A stretch of 37,788 nucleotides of DNA from Treponema sp. (GTDB taxonomy: Bacteria > Spirochaetota > Spirochaetia > Treponematales > Treponemataceae), in the NCBI GenBank assembly GCA_024695475.1, contig JAILIC010000073.1, positions 1 to 37,788 on the forward strand, in the 5' to 3' direction. Shown here one piece after another: positions 10,635-18,580 of this stretch; the stretch's first letter is position 1, and each line of letters begins with the position of its first letter. The translations under genes and the position numbers were made by a program. The notes below the pieces were generated by a model. That model worked only from the letters and a program-made list of their open reading frames with translations. It was not told where the DNA came from and did not search any database.

Positions 10635-12101
10635 CTATTTTTCCTCATCCTCTTTAAATTCAAACTCTACACCACAGACAGGACAATGTGTCATATCAAG
10701 TGTAATTTTTGCACCACATTCTGGACAGAAGTATTCTTCTTCACTGTCATCTGATGCAGTTTCGTCTGTAGCATCATCAGTATCTACAGTTTCATCAACA
10801 AATTCAACAGATTCATTAATAAGATTTGAAACCTTTTCAATTTCTGTCTTAGTCAAATCACTGATATTATTAATGCTTCCATCTTTTACAGCTTCTACAA
10901 AGCGCTCGATATCTTCAATACCTGCAGCCTTGAGGATTTCAACGACTCGCTCTTCCACTCCTGGAAGTTCTGAAATACTTGCAATTTCTTCATAATTATT
11001 ACCCTCATCATCCTTAAACAGATTCTGAGCAGCTTTACGAGTTTCAATTTCTGAGAAATCCATTTCTGCGGCCTGCTCTTCGGTCTTAACATCAATACTC
11101 CAATCGCACAAACGATTTGCCAATCGGACATTCTGCCCCTGCTTACCAATAGCAAGCGAAAACTGACTATCTGCAACAATTGCCAAAGCCTGACGTTTTT
11201 CCTCATCAAGAATTACGACTTTTATAACCTCTGCAGGTGACAATGCATTTTTAATAAAAATAGACGGATCCTGATCATACTTCAAAACATCAATTTTTTC
11301 GCCATACAATTCACGGATGACATTCTGAATACGCACACCCTTCAAACCGACACACGCACCTACAGGATCAACATCCTCACGAGTAGCAGAAACTGCAATT
11401 TTTGTACGATACCCTGCATCGCGAACAATTTTATGGATTTCAACAGTCTTATCATAGACCTCAGGAACTTCAAGCTCAACAATGGAACGGACAAAATTAG
11501 GATCACTTCGAGACAATACCAACTGCAAGCCATTAGATGTACGCTTCAAATCAACAATCAATGCCTTGATACGATCATTTTTCTCGTATTTTTCACGAGG
11601 TGACTGATATTTAACAGGGAGAACACCTTCAACTTTGCCTAAATCGACATAAATATTTCCATTATGTTCACGCTGATAATATCCAATGATAATCTCACCA
11701 ACCTTTGACTTATATTCATTATAGAGATTATCTTTAAAACTTTCATTCAACTCCTGATGAGCCGTCTGTTTTCCTGTTGAAACAGCAGAACGATCAAATT
11801 TTTTAGGATCCTCAAGAATATCAATTTCATCCCCAACTTCACATTCTGGACTCAATTTCAGAGCATCCTCCAGCTCAATCTCGGTAACTGGATCATATAC
11901 ACCGTCAACAATTGTCTTACGTGAATAAATAGAAACATCAGACATATCATCGGCAAAACGTACGACTGCATTTTCGGCAGTACCATATGTTCTCTTATAC
12001 GCAGCCTTCAGCGTATTCTCAATAGTCTGTTTTACAGAGTCTTCGGAAATTCCCTTATCCTGAATTAACTGGCGGATAGCTTCTGCCATTTCTGACGGCA
12101 T
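10635..12101 (-). CDS. nusA: Transcription termination/antitermination factor NusA with C-terminal zinc ribbon
   Basis: NusA of 488 residues; binds RNA polymerase and nascent RNA and affects pausing, termination and antitermination. Order: N-terminal polymerase-binding domain (1-130), S1 (about 140-200, GNIYVDLGKVEGVLPV), KH1 and KH2 (about 230-350, DPVGACVGLKGVRIQNV and SLAIGKQGQNVRLA), then an acidic helix-hairpin-helix-like region (ISELPGVEERVVEILKAAGI). The unusual part is the end: two CxxC pairs, CPECG (Cys 459, 462) and CPVCG (Cys 473, 476), a zinc-ribbon signature. The ATG at 12101 has GAGGGG 8 bases upstream, better than the TTG at 12107. It follows rimP by 17 bases. Confidence 0.95.
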   Translation of the reverse strand: MPSEMAEAIRQLIQDKGISEDSVKQTIENTLKAAYKRTYGTAENAVVRFADDMSDVSIYSRKTIVDGVYDPVTEIELEDALKLSPECEVGDEIDILEDPKKFDRSAVSTGKQTAHQELNESFKDNLYNEYKSKVGEIIIGYYQREHNGNIYVDLGKVEGVLPVKYQSPREKYEKNDRIKALIVDLKRTSNGLQLVLSRSDPNFVRSIVELEVPEVYDKTVEIHKIVRDAGYRTKIAVSATREDVDPVGACVGLKGVRIQNVIRELYGEKIDVLKYDQDPSIFIKNALSPAEVIKVVILDEEKRQALAIVADSQFSLAIGKQGQNVRLANRLCDWSIDVKTEEQAAEMDFSEIETRKAAQNLFKDDEGNNYEEIASISELPGVEERVVEILKAAGIEDIERFVEAVKDGSINNISDLTKTEIEKVSNLINESVEFVDETVDTDDATDETASDDSEEEYFCPECGAKITLDMTHCPVCGVEFEFKEDEEK

Positions 12102-12118
12102 CTTCAAGCCCCCTCTTT

Positions 12119-12595
12119 TTATAAGTGTATAAATTTAGCTTTAGCTATATTTTCGTAAAGAACAGTCTTTTCTTCAAAAGTGTCCGTCTCTACTGATTTT
12201 ATGGTAAATGTAACAGATTTCATGTCAGCAGATTTTATAACTCCGCCAACCCAATCATTTACGGTTCTGTCCCAAACACGAACCTCGCGACCAACAAAGA
12301 TCTCAAACTCAGCTGCATTTTTAATATTTCGTTCCATTCCAGGAGAAGTCAACTCCATGTATGTATCATCAGTACCGAGCAAAGCTTCAAGTCGAGGCAA
12401 CAGTGCATGATGTACTTTAGAACAATCATTAACTCCGATATCTACAGAAGGATCCTTCGAAGCTATAACAGCAAGAATATGTATTGTTTTTTTCTGAGGA
12501 ACAATCCTTAGCTCTACAAGTGTATAACCAAGCCCCTCAACTAAAGGTGCGCAGTCATCATAATGTGGGATTGTGTGTAATGAAACGTAATCCAA
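12119..12595 (-). CDS. rimP: Ribosome maturation factor RimP
   Basis: RimP of 158 residues, needed for 30S maturation. The family shape is clear: an N-terminal alpha/beta domain (LVEGLGYTLVELRIVPQKKTIHILAVI, then VNDCSKVHHALLPRLEAL and the strongly conserved YMELTSPGMERNIK) and a C-terminal SH3-like barrel (FVGREVRVWD to the end). The start is TTG at 12595, the only sensible one; an AGG lies about 9 bases upstream. First gene of the nusA-infB operon, behind a promoter (12673-12701) and a terminator-like hairpin. Confidence 0.92.
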   Translation of the reverse strand: MDYVSLHTIPHYDDCAPLVEGLGYTLVELRIVPQKKTIHILAVIASKDPSVDIGVNDCSKVHHALLPRLEALLGTDDTYMELTSPGMERNIKNAAEFEIFVGREVRVWDRTVNDWVGGVIKSADMKSVTFTIKSVETDTFEEKTVLYENIAKAKFIHL

Positions 12596-12613
12596 ATCTT
12601 ATTACCTATATAC

Positions 12614-12638
12614 AAAAAAAGACCCGTTGTCACGAGTC
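12614..12638 (-). terminator. Terminator-like hairpin in the rimP-nusA-infB leader (possible attenuator)
   Basis: On the minus strand GACTCG (12638-12633) pairs with CGGGTC (12626-12621), with one U-G wobble that works only in the minus-strand RNA; the loop is 6 bases, and seven U residues follow. It sits only 18 bases before the rimP start and downstream of the promoter at 12673-12701, so it should either attenuate the operon or end read-through from the rluA-like gene. Confidence 0.7.
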
Positions 12639-12672
12639 CATTTTAAAAGGAAAAATTAAAATGTACATTCTT

Positions 12673-12701
12673 ACTATACATAAAACAAATAAATAAGTCA
12701 A
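12673..12701 (-). promoter_or_regulatory. Sigma-70-type promoter of the rimP-nusA-infB operon
   Basis: Minus strand: TTGACT (12701-12696), a 17-base AT-rich spacer, then TATAGT (12678-12673). The -35 box overlaps the last codons of the rluA-like gene. Predicted transcription start is near 12666, giving a leader of about 70 bases that contains the whole terminator-like hairpin. Confidence 0.75.
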
Positions 12702-13375
12702 GTAAAATCAACACAAACTGACTGCATATGCTCTGGCAATGGAATAGTAAACTGTTTTATTTTTCCATCAAGCGGAATCGTCAAAGATACCGAAGCAAGC
12801 AATAACGATTTTATTCCTCGCGCCTTTCGAAGCAGTTTATTCATTTTAAAATTACCATGCTTATCATCTCCTGCAATCGGACACCCCCGCTTTGCCATAT
12901 GGATACGAATTTGATGCATACGCCCCGTCCCCAAAACAACATGAATTAAAGACAACTGGCATTTTTTTTCATTTCCTTCTGCATCTGGCGGTAGCACCAC
13001 TTGTTGAGACATTTTCACTTCATATCGAGTCAATGCTGATTTTTCAACACCACCTTGTACTACAGCATCTGCAATAACACCCTTTTTTCCACCAGAAGGC
13101 GTCCCAATACAAATTGCCTCATACTCTTTTTGAACTTGCTTACAGCCGATTAATTTAATCCATTTTGCAGCAGCAGCGGGTGTTTTTGCAACAATCATCA
13201 ATCCTGCAGTATCTTTATCAAGCCGATGTACCAGATAGATTTTATAACCAACCTGCTTAGGCAAATCAACATCCAAGGAATGGGCTATCCCAACTCCTCC
13301 CTGAACGGCAAGTCCTGCAGGTTTATTAAGAACAATAATTTCAGTATTTTCGTATAAGATAGGTATTGTATTCAT
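12698..13375 (-). CDS. RluA-family pseudouridine synthase
   Basis: Protein of 225 residues from the RluA/RluC/RluD family that isomerises uridines in rRNA or tRNA. It opens with ILYENTEIIVLNKPAGLAVQGG, carries the catalytic block YLVHRLDKDTAGLMIVAKT (the Asp of HRLDKDT is the nucleophile), and has GTGRMHQIRIHMAKRGCPIAGDDKHG near the end. There is no S4 RNA-binding domain at the N-terminus, so it is of the short RluA-like form; the target uridine cannot be told from sequence. It is divergent from the transglutaminase-like gene with only 30 bases between them. Confidence 0.88.
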   Translation of the reverse strand: MNTIPILYENTEIIVLNKPAGLAVQGGVGIAHSLDVDLPKQVGYKIYLVHRLDKDTAGLMIVAKTPAAAAKWIKLIGCKQVQKEYEAICIGTPSGGKKGVIADAVVQGGVEKSALTRYEVKMSQQVVLPPDAEGNEKKCQLSLIHVVLGTGRMHQIRIHMAKRGCPIAGDDKHGNFKMNKLLRKARGIKSLLLASVSLTIPLDGKIKQFTIPLPEHMQSVCVDFT

Positions 13376-13405
13376 CCGAAAATACTATAAACGAGGTGCG
13401 CAAAA

Positions 13406-14569
13406 ATGAAAAGGCTCCATAGTATATTTTTACTCTTTGTTTTGCTCTGCAGCACAAGAACTGCCAATGCACAAATGTTTGTATCACAAAAATACGGATT
13501 TGCCATTGATTTACCAGAAGCATTTAGCATAGAAACACAAGACAGCGATGAAAAAGGCTACCTATTTAAGCATTCATTTTTTCCAGTCACCGTCATTGTC
13601 AAAGTATACGATGACAACCGTTATCCGTCCGTCGCAACAGCAATGGATGACATGCTCGAAAAACTCAACGGACAAGCAGATGCTGAAGAATTCACATGGC
13701 GCAATACGCAATGTTGTCTAGCATCTTTTTCCATGCAACTTCCTGGTACAGACGGACAAACAGGTTGGGCGACAACCATATCTCTTTCAAACTCAAAGGC
13801 AATACTCGGTGTACTGTGTTATACCGATCAAAGCATGAAAATCAAATGCCATCAGTTTATGACTTCAATAATAGACTCCATAATCATCGACAGAGGAAGT
13901 CTGTATGAACCTGGGTTATTAACAACATTTTCATATCCAGCAACAAAGAAAAAAAACATTACCTTACAAATACATAATAAAAAAATAAACACAACTATTG
14001 ATGAAGAAGATGCAGAAGCAAACAAGTGGATTGTAGACCGCGAATATGCCATTCTTACTGCCTATGCTGGACACATAAATTGGAAAGAGGCCTGGCAGCG
14101 CTATTATCGCATTATTTTCAGAGATGCTTATACCCGTCTCAAACCGGCAGCAACAGCAATCAATCAGGCACTCTATCCTACAGCCATTAAAGAAAACAAA
14201 TCAAACCCAGAAGCAGCGATAGCACAATACCTGTTAACATGGATACAAGATTTTGAATACAAAAGAGATGCAAAAAATGCCGATTTTACCAATCTGATAG
14301 CGACACTAACCGGTGAAGGCAACGACTGTGACAGCAGATCTTTACTACTCTGCGCACTCATGCAACATACAGGCATCCAAACAGTATTATTTATTTCAAA
14401 TGAATACAAACATGCCGTTGCAGGTCTTGCTCTAGATATTCCGGGCGCAAAGATCACTGTAAATAAAACACCATATGTACTAGCAGAAACTACGGCACAT
14501 GTTCCTATTGGACTCATCGACCAAAACATGAGCAACACAGACAAATGGATACCAGTTCTATTACCATAG
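13406..14569 (+). CDS. Exported transglutaminase-like protein
   Basis: Hypothetical protein of 387 residues with a clear signal peptide (KRLHSIFLLFVLLCSTRTANA, cleavage after Ala 22), so periplasmic or secreted. The first ~165 residues show no domain I recognise. Near the C-terminus GEGNDCDSRS (Cys 308), YKHAVAG (His 336) and LAETTA (Glu 361) have the order and spacing of a transglutaminase/papain-like Cys-His-Asp(Glu) triad; such proteins in bacteria are often cysteine proteases or inactive folds. GAGGTG precedes the ATG by about 8 bases. It ends just before a terminator of the convergent gene. Specific function unknown. Confidence 0.7.
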   Translation: MKRLHSIFLLFVLLCSTRTANAQMFVSQKYGFAIDLPEAFSIETQDSDEKGYLFKHSFFPVTVIVKVYDDNRYPSVATAMDDMLEKLNGQADAEEFTWRNTQCCLASFSMQLPGTDGQTGWATTISLSNSKAILGVLCYTDQSMKIKCHQFMTSIIDSIIIDRGSLYEPGLLTTFSYPATKKKNITLQIHNKKINTTIDEEDAEANKWIVDREYAILTAYAGHINWKEAWQRYYRIIFRDAYTRLKPAATAINQALYPTAIKENKSNPEAAIAQYLLTWIQDFEYKRDAKNADFTNLIATLTGEGNDCDSRSLLLCALMQHTGIQTVLFISNEYKHAVAGLALDIPGAKITVNKTPYVLAETTAHVPIGLIDQNMSNTDKWIPVLLP

Positions 14570-14588
14570 ACAAAAGTATACCACACAT

Positions 14589-14633
14589 AAAAAAAGCTGC
14601 CTTATTCGCTTAACTTCCACAAATAAGACAGCT
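14589..14633 (-). terminator. Intrinsic terminator of the HTH-EIIA gene
   Basis: On the minus strand AGCTG-T-CTTATT pairs with AATAAG-G-CAGCT across one mismatch (arms near 14622-14633 and 14595-14606), followed by seven T residues. It lies about 20 bases after the stop at 14655. In the plus direction there is no T run, so it is mainly a minus-strand terminator, although the hairpin also falls 20 bases after the convergent transglutaminase-like gene. Confidence 0.8.
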
Positions 14634-14654
14634 CATCCATTATATTAAAAAATA

Positions 14655-15305
14655 TTACTCTGCAGTAAGCAGTGCATAAGCACTCTGTGCATCTTTTGAA
14701 ACAAGCAATGCATCACGCAACGCCTGATTCTTAAGACGGGAACTAAAAAAGGACAATGTCTGTAAATAATACGAATGCTGATTATATGCTGCAGCAATCA
14801 TGATTAACAAGCGGACAGGAGTATCATCAATAGCCTGGAAATCAAGAATTGCATTTGAACAAATACCAACAGCCATAACAAGATCTGTAACAGAAGATAA
14901 TCGAACATGAGGAATAGCAATACCACGACCAATCGCAGTTGACATCAATTCCTCTCGCTTCAATATCTCGGTTACCAATTCTGCTGAATTTTTTACCTGA
15001 GGAGCGGTCCCTAAAGTATTAGCTAATTCAACAAGAGCATCATGTTTTGTAGAATGAGAAATAAAAACAATTCTATCTGGGGAAAGAATATTCTTTACTT
15101 GCACTGGAGTATTAGCAACATTAAATCTAACACCAGATGACAAACGCTCATTCACCCAATTCTCTATTTCAGATTTCTTAAAACGCCATACAGTACCTAT
15201 CTTACCAGAAGGAATTTCACCTTTCTGAGCCCAGTCATATACAGTACGCTCTGAAACTCTTAGATACTTTGCAACTTCTTCTATCGTTAGGATATCGTCT
15301 TCCAC
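14655..15305 (-). CDS. Excisionase-type HTH fused to a PTS EIIA (PtsN-like) domain
   Basis: Protein of 216 residues with two modules. Residues 4-55 are a MerR/excisionase-like helix-turn-helix (LTIEEVAKYLRVSERTVYDWAQKGEIPSGKIG..WRFKKSEIENWV). Residues 70-216 form a fructose/mannitol-type EIIA domain with the phosphorylatable histidine in GRGIAIPHVRL and the LGTAPQVKNSAELVTEILKREELMSTAIG helix before it. Such fusions point to a regulator whose DNA binding responds to PTS-Ntr phosphorylation; in the family this is inferred, not shown. The start is GTG, with GGAG six bases upstream. It is transcribed divergently from the propeller gene from a promoter pair with symmetrical -35 boxes. Confidence 0.85.
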   Translation of the reverse strand: MEDDILTIEEVAKYLRVSERTVYDWAQKGEIPSGKIGTVWRFKKSEIENWVNERLSSGVRFNVANTPVQVKNILSPDRIVFISHSTKHDALVELANTLGTAPQVKNSAELVTEILKREELMSTAIGRGIAIPHVRLSSVTDLVMAVGICSNAILDFQAIDDTPVRLLIMIAAAYNQHSYYLQTLSFFSSRLKNQALRDALLVSKDAQSAYALLTAE

Positions 15306-15331
15306 AGGGAGCTCCTACATAATTTTTGAAT

Positions 15332-15402
15332 ATTTTGCATTGTTAGCGTTATTTTGTCAAGCGTTGATATGCTTGACAGGTGTATTCCATATAAGATACG
15401 AT
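15332..15402. promoter_or_regulatory. Divergent promoters with -35 boxes in a perfect inverted repeat
   Basis: TGTCAAGC (15355-15362) and GCTTGACA (15371-15378) are exact inverted repeats 8 bases apart. Each arm carries a TTGACA -35 box. Plus strand: TTGACA, 18 bases, TACGAT (15397-15402), 7 bases before the ATG of the propeller gene. Minus strand: TTGACA, 17 bases, CAAAAT (15337-15332), serving the HTH-EIIA gene. The dyad could also be an operator, possibly for the HTH-EIIA protein itself (inference). Confidence 0.6.
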
Positions 15403-15409
15403 AAAAAAT

Positions 15410-16474
15410 ATGAAAGTGAAAAAGTCAACTATTGTTATCAGCTTTTGTTTCTTTACCCTATTTCTTTTATATATATTTCTTGCATCTCAGCCGCTTGCAA
15501 AAGAATTACAACTTCTTCCTGTATGGTCAATCAGTGTGCAACAACCACTCTCACAACCTGCAAAAGATGACATTCCCATTCCTTTTAAACTAGGTCAAAT
15601 AATGGGATACTTTACCAAAGACGGAAAAATAATTTCATCTATCACCTTTCCTTATAAAGCTACAATATCATCCCACTATTACACACAATATGCGGGAAGT
15701 GCCACCACAATTCCTTTTTACAACCAAGATGGTAGTCTTGCAGGCACCATAAAAACAAGTGGCTTTCCTTTTTTCTTTGATGACAAAATATATCACTTTT
15801 TTCCAGGCGGAGCATCATTCATGCAATGCAATGAAGACGGCAGTGAGCGCTGGCGCTATGAAGGTGTTTTTCCTATAACAGCGTTTTCATCATCTGCCGC
15901 AGGCTGTGCTGTCGGATTTGCAGACGGTACCATAATCGCCTTCTCAAATGAGGGAGAGCAACTTCAGCAGTTTAGCCCGAGCGGCAGTGAATACCCTATT
16001 ATATTAGGTGCTGCGCTCTCTCCTGACAGTCGTTACATTGCCTGTATCTCAGGACAAAACAAACAACGAATCGTTCTTGCAAAACGCGAACAAGAGCATA
16101 GTATTATCATATACTTTAAATACTTTGAAAAGGATCAGACATCTCAAAGCCTTGTACAATTTAGTAAAGATTCTTCGTTACTTTACTATAATTCACCTAA
16201 TGGTTTAGGAATCGTCAATTGCGAGACTGGCAAAAACACTGAAATTCCTTTAAAAGGTCGCGTATTATCAATTCAGGAGTCTGAAGTTGACAATACAGCA
16301 TATGTTCTTAGCCGTCAAAATGACATGTACTCGGTCACCATCCTTGAAACCTCAATGAACGTCTTAGGTACATTTTCGTATAAAGCAAAATCCTCATTCA
16401 TTATAGCAGATGAAGACTCGCTTTTTATCGGCAAAGATACACAGATATCACGACTAGAGCTATCAAAAAACTAA
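15410..16474 (+). CDS. Membrane-anchored beta-propeller-like protein of unknown function
   Basis: Protein of 354 residues. Residues 8-27 form an uncleaved signal anchor (no good cleavage site), leaving the rest in the periplasm. The remainder is beta-rich with repeating blades of the WD40/PQQ kind: TKDGKIISSITFP, NQDGSLAGTI, NEDGSERWRYEG, FADGTIIAFSNEGEQLQQF, LSPDSRYIACISG, SKDSSLLYYNSPNGLGIVNCETGK. No catalytic motif is evident. No Shine-Dalgarno precedes the ATG, and the -10 box is only 7 bases upstream, suggesting a leaderless mRNA. Followed after 12 bases by the M23-like gene, so they are likely co-transcribed and may act together at the envelope. Confidence 0.65.
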   Translation: MKVKKSTIVISFCFFTLFLLYIFLASQPLAKELQLLPVWSISVQQPLSQPAKDDIPIPFKLGQIMGYFTKDGKIISSITFPYKATISSHYYTQYAGSATTIPFYNQDGSLAGTIKTSGFPFFFDDKIYHFFPGGASFMQCNEDGSERWRYEGVFPITAFSSSAAGCAVGFADGTIIAFSNEGEQLQQFSPSGSEYPIILGAALSPDSRYIACISGQNKQRIVLAKREQEHSIIIYFKYFEKDQTSQSLVQFSKDSSLLYYNSPNGLGIVNCETGKNTEIPLKGRVLSIQESEVDNTAYVLSRQNDMYSVTILETSMNVLGTFSYKAKSSFIIADEDSLFIGKDTQISRLELSKN

Positions 16475-16486
16475 GGAAGTCACATC

Positions 16487-17371
16487 ATGAAAAAAACACT
16501 GGCACTATTTTGTATTACTGCACATACGATTCTAAGCGTAATATTCACCTCACCGCTATTTGCATTTGACTGGCCACAACAGGAAATAGTATCAGAATCA
16601 CTTTTTTCGTATTTTGGGCAGTTACGAGGTGACACTATCAGTACTTCCATCATATTCAGAAACTCTGCCACCATTCACCCAACTGATGCAGGAAAAATAG
16701 TGGGTATCATAACAGAACATGATGATGACCTTGGTTGGTATAATTCAACGCTCGGTAACGCAGTTATCATAGCACACAAAGATAATATCATCAGCGTATA
16801 CGCAAATCTTGATGAGGAAAGCCTATCGCCAAATCTTACCCAATTACAATCCGTCACCACTGATACAGAATTAGGAACAAGTGGTAGTTCCGGCTGGATG
16901 CAGGGCGAGAGTTGTCTCGAGTTCCAGATTTTAGATATCCATCAACAGACCGCCATAAATCCTCGTATTCTTATGCCTCGCACCAATAAGGAGCTCGACA
17001 TACACATAGGCAATCTAAGTGCCGTAAGTAAAAAAGGCGTAGAATATGATTTTAGAGTTACACAAACACTACCTGCAGGACAGTATTACATTTATCGTAC
17101 CCGACAAGAGACAGTGACACCTTATCAAACAACAGTTTCAATAAACGGTACTGTCGTCGAAACAATAAAATACGATTTGCTTAAACAAGAAAACCAACGA
17201 GTTGCTGTCATCGGTAATAAGAGCTATCCTCTTGAAAAAGTGTATCCAAACGATAAAAAGCATCTCATTGCAGACTTAACACTCACCAGAGGTAGAAATG
17301 TGCTCAGTGTCATTGCTACTGACTTAATGGGACAAAACCATACCGTTTCATACACTCTAAATGTACAATAG
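16487..17371 (+). CDS. Exported M23 (LytM)-like protein, catalytically inactive
   Basis: Protein of 294 residues with an N-terminal signal peptide (ending near SPLFAF). Residues about 35-175 resemble an M23 peptidase: GNAVIIAHKDNIISVYANL matches the usual GN-V-I-H..-YAHL block and ELGTSGSSGWMQGESCLEFQILD the usual G..TG.s-G.HLHFE block. The zinc ligands are lost (YAHL to YANL, HLHFE to CLEFQ, no upstream HxxxD), so it should not cleave peptidoglycan. Inactive LytM proteins often activate cell-wall amidases. The last ~120 residues look like a beta-sandwich (bacterial Ig-like: TLTRGRNVLSVIATDLMGQNHTVSYTLNV). Starts 12 bases after the propeller gene with AAGGAAG upstream. Confidence 0.78.
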   Translation: MKKTLALFCITAHTILSVIFTSPLFAFDWPQQEIVSESLFSYFGQLRGDTISTSIIFRNSATIHPTDAGKIVGIITEHDDDLGWYNSTLGNAVIIAHKDNIISVYANLDEESLSPNLTQLQSVTTDTELGTSGSSGWMQGESCLEFQILDIHQQTAINPRILMPRTNKELDIHIGNLSAVSKKGVEYDFRVTQTLPAGQYYIYRTRQETVTPYQTTVSINGTVVETIKYDLLKQENQRVAVIGNKSYPLEKVYPNDKKHLIADLTLTRGRNVLSVIATDLMGQNHTVSYTLNVQ

Positions 17372-17402
17372 AGAGGTCCCTTACTCGTTGAGCACTTTTA
17401 AG

Positions 17403-18434
17403 TTACCAAATTAATAAATAAAGTATAACACCGCTAAAACGATATAAAAACACGATCACAAGCAATACAACAAGAATCTTTACGATCACTGCCATAATAG
17501 GATGGATCGGAACTCCGTATCGATACTTGCTATCTGCATTACTCGGTGCAAGCGAAACTATAAGACCAAAGAACGGTATCCATGAAAATATACCCATAAG
17601 TCCCATATCATGAGCCCGACGTACATTAATCGAAAACGCAGGTAAGGCGGTAAGTGCAAAAAAAATGATTGTTATCATCATAAATAATGAATACAGATCA
17701 AAATTACAATAGTGATAATTGTAATACATACAAAATCCTAATAAAGCAAACACAGATTCCAATGCCAAAAAGAACCACCAATATTCAGAACGGGTTGCAC
17801 AACCAGAAAAAGAAAAATAATTAAGAAAAGCATTCTTAATTGCCTGCACAAACCCGACAGCAGGTTTCAACGAGAGTGGAGTTGTTATCGAAAGTTCATC
17901 ATCAAGCCTTGATAATCGTTCCTTAGTTTTTTCAAGTATAAGCGAAAAACGCAATAAGCCAATTACAATCAACAGATTTTCCAGTACATGCATAATATTG
18001 AGTAAACTCAGTCGACGGGGAAGAAGCTGCAAAGAAAAAAACAAATTAGAGCCAGGAATATAACTAAATATCCGTGCAATAAAAACAAGAGTAGTAAAAT
18101 CAAAGTGCTGACTTTTCTGTCTCACATAAAAAAATATAGAATAGGCAAGAGCCGCATGTATCAATACAGTCAAAACTATCAGATCGCCAAAAATCAGTTT
18201 ATTAAGCTCAGTAGTCGTACATCTTTTATTAAGGATAGCTCGACAAATTGCAAGATCCGCCCATCCAAAAGAAACAATAATACCCACCCTTACAATCAAG
18301 GAAATAAAAAAACGAAGGCTAAAATACATGCTTAGGTTAACTCGTAATGCAAACGGTGTGAATAAAGAAAAAATAATTTCAAGCAAAGCTGCTAATATAA
18401 AGATATAAGCTGTTATGTTCCATTGTTTTTGCAT
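17403..18434 (-). CDS. DUF805-family membrane protein with extended N-terminus
   Basis: Protein of 343 residues with about nine hydrophobic segments. The C-terminal 145 residues are a DUF805 domain: YFSFSGCATRSEYWWFFLA, then PAFSINVRRAHDMGLMGIFSWIPFFGLI, matching the family's SRSEYW and RRLHD.G motifs; the family has no known function. The N-terminal ~195 residues are an additional set of membrane helices not usual in short DUF805 proteins. It is the last gene of the minus-strand cluster, 146 bases downstream of the ECF sigma gene. It might be the sigma's membrane partner, but no anti-sigma motif is visible. Confidence 0.75.
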   Translation of the reverse strand: MQKQWNITAYIFILAALLEIIFSLFTPFALRVNLSMYFSLRFFISLIVRVGIIVSFGWADLAICRAILNKRCTTTELNKLIFGDLIVLTVLIHAALAYSIFFYVRQKSQHFDFTTLVFIARIFSYIPGSNLFFSLQLLPRRLSLLNIMHVLENLLIVIGLLRFSLILEKTKERLSRLDDELSITTPLSLKPAVGFVQAIKNAFLNYFSFSGCATRSEYWWFFLALESVFALLGFCMYYNYHYCNFDLYSLFMMITIIFFALTALPAFSINVRRAHDMGLMGIFSWIPFFGLIVSLAPSNADSKYRYGVPIHPIMAVIVKILVVLLVIVFLYRFSGVILYLLIW

Positions 18435-18580
18435 TTTTCATACTCCGCAGCAGCACTATACATACACTTTAATTCTACTATACTAATTACAATTAATCTA
18501 CAAAAGAATTGCTAAAAAAATCGAAAGAGGAATACATTTTTTACGACTTCCTAAATAGTGGCTTTGCCATCACCAACTCC

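Noticed and set aside
13852..14052. Antisense frame in the transglutaminase-like gene
   Set aside because: Low-complexity Ser/Phe-rich shadow of the opposite strand without initiation signals.
16487..17371. Active peptidoglycan endopeptidase
   Set aside because: The M23 zinc-binding His and Asp residues are replaced, so hydrolase activity is not supported.
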